Part shown: positions 43,895 to 45,194 of the stretch, one piece after another
Layout: every line of letters begins with the position of its first letter
Numbering within the stretch: the first letter of the stretch is position 1
Assembly: GCA_001657315.1 (NCBI GenBank)
Contig: LYSV01000041.1
Span: forward strand, 1-45,194
Direction of reading: 5' to 3'
Length of the DNA: 45,194 nucleotides
DNA from: Flammeovirgaceae bacterium BBD 1991-12
GTDB taxonomy: Bacteria; Bacteroidota; Bacteroidia; Cytophagales; Cyclobacteriaceae
The notes under the pieces: generated by a model
The model's input: only the letters and a program-made list of their open reading frames with translations
Database searches by the model: none
What the model was told of the DNA's origin: nothing
Program-made: the position numbers and the translations under genes

Positions 43895-44932
43895 TCAATA
43901 ACTCGTTTCATCCAGTTTTACCTTCCCTCTGAAGGTCCGGTAGACAAAAACGGTGTAAGACAGCACCAGCGGAGCCCCTATAGCCGCGATAGTCAGCATA
44001 ATCGACAGGGATTTTTCAGAAGATGCCGCATTATAGACAGTAAGATTGAATGCCGGATCGATGGTGGACAGCAACAGTGTGGGATATAGCTCGATGGCCA
44101 CCATGACGAGCAACAGGCTTATCGTTAGCGACGAAAACAAAAAGGCTCTTTTGTATCTTTTTTTGCTGGCCAGCCGTGGTATATTGGCTATGCTTAGAAA
44201 TACCAGCAGTGGTACAGCAAAATATCCAGGGTTGCTTTTAAACGTATCAGAAAGGTGAGGGATGTACAAAAGGGTGTACAATGTAGTGATACCAAATGAC
44301 ACCATAAAAAAGATCATCCCCCTTTTCAGCAGCAGGGTGAGCTTGGCAAACATTCGTCCTTCCGTTTTCATCAAAAGGTAAATAGCTCCGTGCGACATGA
44401 AAAGCGCCAGTGTAGTGGTGCCCACCATGATGGCGTAGGGACTCAGAAACTCGAAAAAGCCGGCACCTGTATATTCGTAATTTTCCCCTATGGCCAGACC
44501 CTGCAGTACATTTCCCAGCACCACGCCGAGCAAAAAGGCAAGCATGCCGCTGGATATGCTGTAGGAAATGTCCCACATCCTCCGCCACCAGCGCATCGGT
44601 TCCTTACCGCGGAATTCTATAGAGATCGCTCTGAAAATAATGAACATGAGAAAAAGCATAAAGGGAATGTACATGGCCGAGAACAGTGACGCATAGAGCA
44701 CCGGAAACCCTGCAAACAGGGCACCGCCACCTATCACCAGCCATACTTCATTACCATCCCAGACAGGCCCGACCGCGTTGAGCGCTATTCTCCTGTTTTT
44801 CTCCTTTTTGAAGAAAAGATGCCATGCGCCTGCCCCAAAGTCAAAACCATCCAGAATGGCGTAGCCCGAAAAAAGACCTCCGACCACCAAAAACCACCAT
44901 GTAGGATAATCAATACCAAACAGTGTTTCCAT
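43895..44932 (-). CDS. cydB: Cytochrome bd ubiquinol oxidase subunit II
   Basis: This 345-residue membrane protein with about nine helices is the CydB subunit. Family landmarks are [29 protein letters not shown] (N-terminus), [24 protein letters not shown] (about 52-75), [19 protein letters not shown] and [11 protein letters not shown] near the C-terminus. It pairs with CydA to reduce oxygen with quinol and high affinity, without pumping protons. It follows cydA at 3 bp in the same operon, and is convergent with the cco operon. Confidence 0.96.
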   Translation of the reverse strand: [345 protein letters not shown]

Positions 44933-44935
44933 AAG

Positions 44936-45194
44936 CTAATTTCCGGTTACAACGGTAGTTATATCACTTTGCAGGGGGCGGTCATCGATCGCACTTTCAT
45001 CATAGGGCCCTGTTTTTATTTTTTTATTGAGCAGGTAAATGAACAAGGCAAACAGTATCAGGTAGACAACAAAGAACAGGATCAGCGAAAAGAGTACCTG
45101 ATTGGCGGTAACGGATTTTGAGAGTGCATCAGAGGTTCGTAACAGACCGTATACCACCCAGGGCTGCCTTCCCATCTCTGCGGCATACCATCCG
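44936..45194 (-). CDS. cydA: Cytochrome bd ubiquinol oxidase subunit I, C-terminal part (cut by window edge)
   Basis: The frame is open to base 45194 and encodes about the last 85 residues of CydA. It begins [23 protein letters not shown], the canonical CydA segment containing the GRQPW motif close to the quinol-side haem b, then a final membrane helix ([23 protein letters not shown]). It ends in a polar tail ([14 protein letters not shown]). The remainder lies beyond the right edge. The gene starts the cydAB operon. Confidence 0.95.
   Translation of the reverse strand, partial: GWYAAEMGRQPWVVYGLLRTSDALSKSVTANQVLFSLILFFVVYLILFALFIYLLNKKIKTGPYDESAIDDRPLQSDITTVVTGN

Overview
The window looks like chromosomal DNA of a gliding-type or marine Bacteroidota, most likely order Cytophagales; the genus cannot be fixed by eye. 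The evidence is a short primary sigma factor without region 1.1, a giant surface protein ending in a type IX secretion (T9SS) sorting domain, a fused CcoN-CcoO oxidase subunit, and several promoters matching the Bacteroidota consensus TTTG-N19-TAnnTTTG rather than TTGACA/TATAAT. No tRNA, rRNA, IS element, phage gene or CRISPR array was seen.

Layout. 1-6.9 kb: a TlpA-type thioredoxin (cut by the left edge), Tex, two proteins of unknown function and a fused SpmA/SpmB-type membrane protein. 7.3-20.3 kb: one gene of about 13 kb encoding a secreted protein of about 4357 residues, built from some thirty beta-type repeats in five modules of decreasing length. 20.3-28 kb: housekeeping genes (rsmE, acyl-CoA-binding protein, citrate synthase, prohibitin-like SPFH protein, a TPR protein, rpoD, a coiled-coil membrane protein, inorganic pyrophosphatase, and a 48-residue ORF). 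28.1-45.2 kb: a low-oxygen respiration region holding usp-ccoI-ccoS, a GAF/cache-like sensor, an NrtS-like small membrane protein, a DUF4136 lipoprotein, hemN, a cadherin/PKD-like secreted protein, ccoNO-ccoQ-ccoP-ccoG-ccoH-tauE/safE, and convergent cydB and cydA (cydA cut by the right edge).

How the genes fit together. CcoI and probably the TauE/SafE protein handle copper for cbb3 oxidase; CcoG, CcoH and CcoS assemble it; CcoNO, CcoQ and CcoP are the enzyme. HemN makes haem precursor without oxygen, and cytochrome bd is the second high-affinity oxidase. Three transcription units (usp-ccoI-ccoS, hemN, ccoNO) each carry an FNR-like palindrome (8/10 matches) upstream of a candidate -7 box. The palindrome-to-box distance is identical (51.5 bp) for hemN and ccoNO and exactly 22 bp shorter for usp, which suggests one oxygen-responsive CRP/FNR-type regulon. 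This is the most coherent unlabelled signal I found.

Two ORFs shorter than 60 codons were read directly from the sequence: ccoS (31356-31508) and a 48-residue protein (27664-27810).
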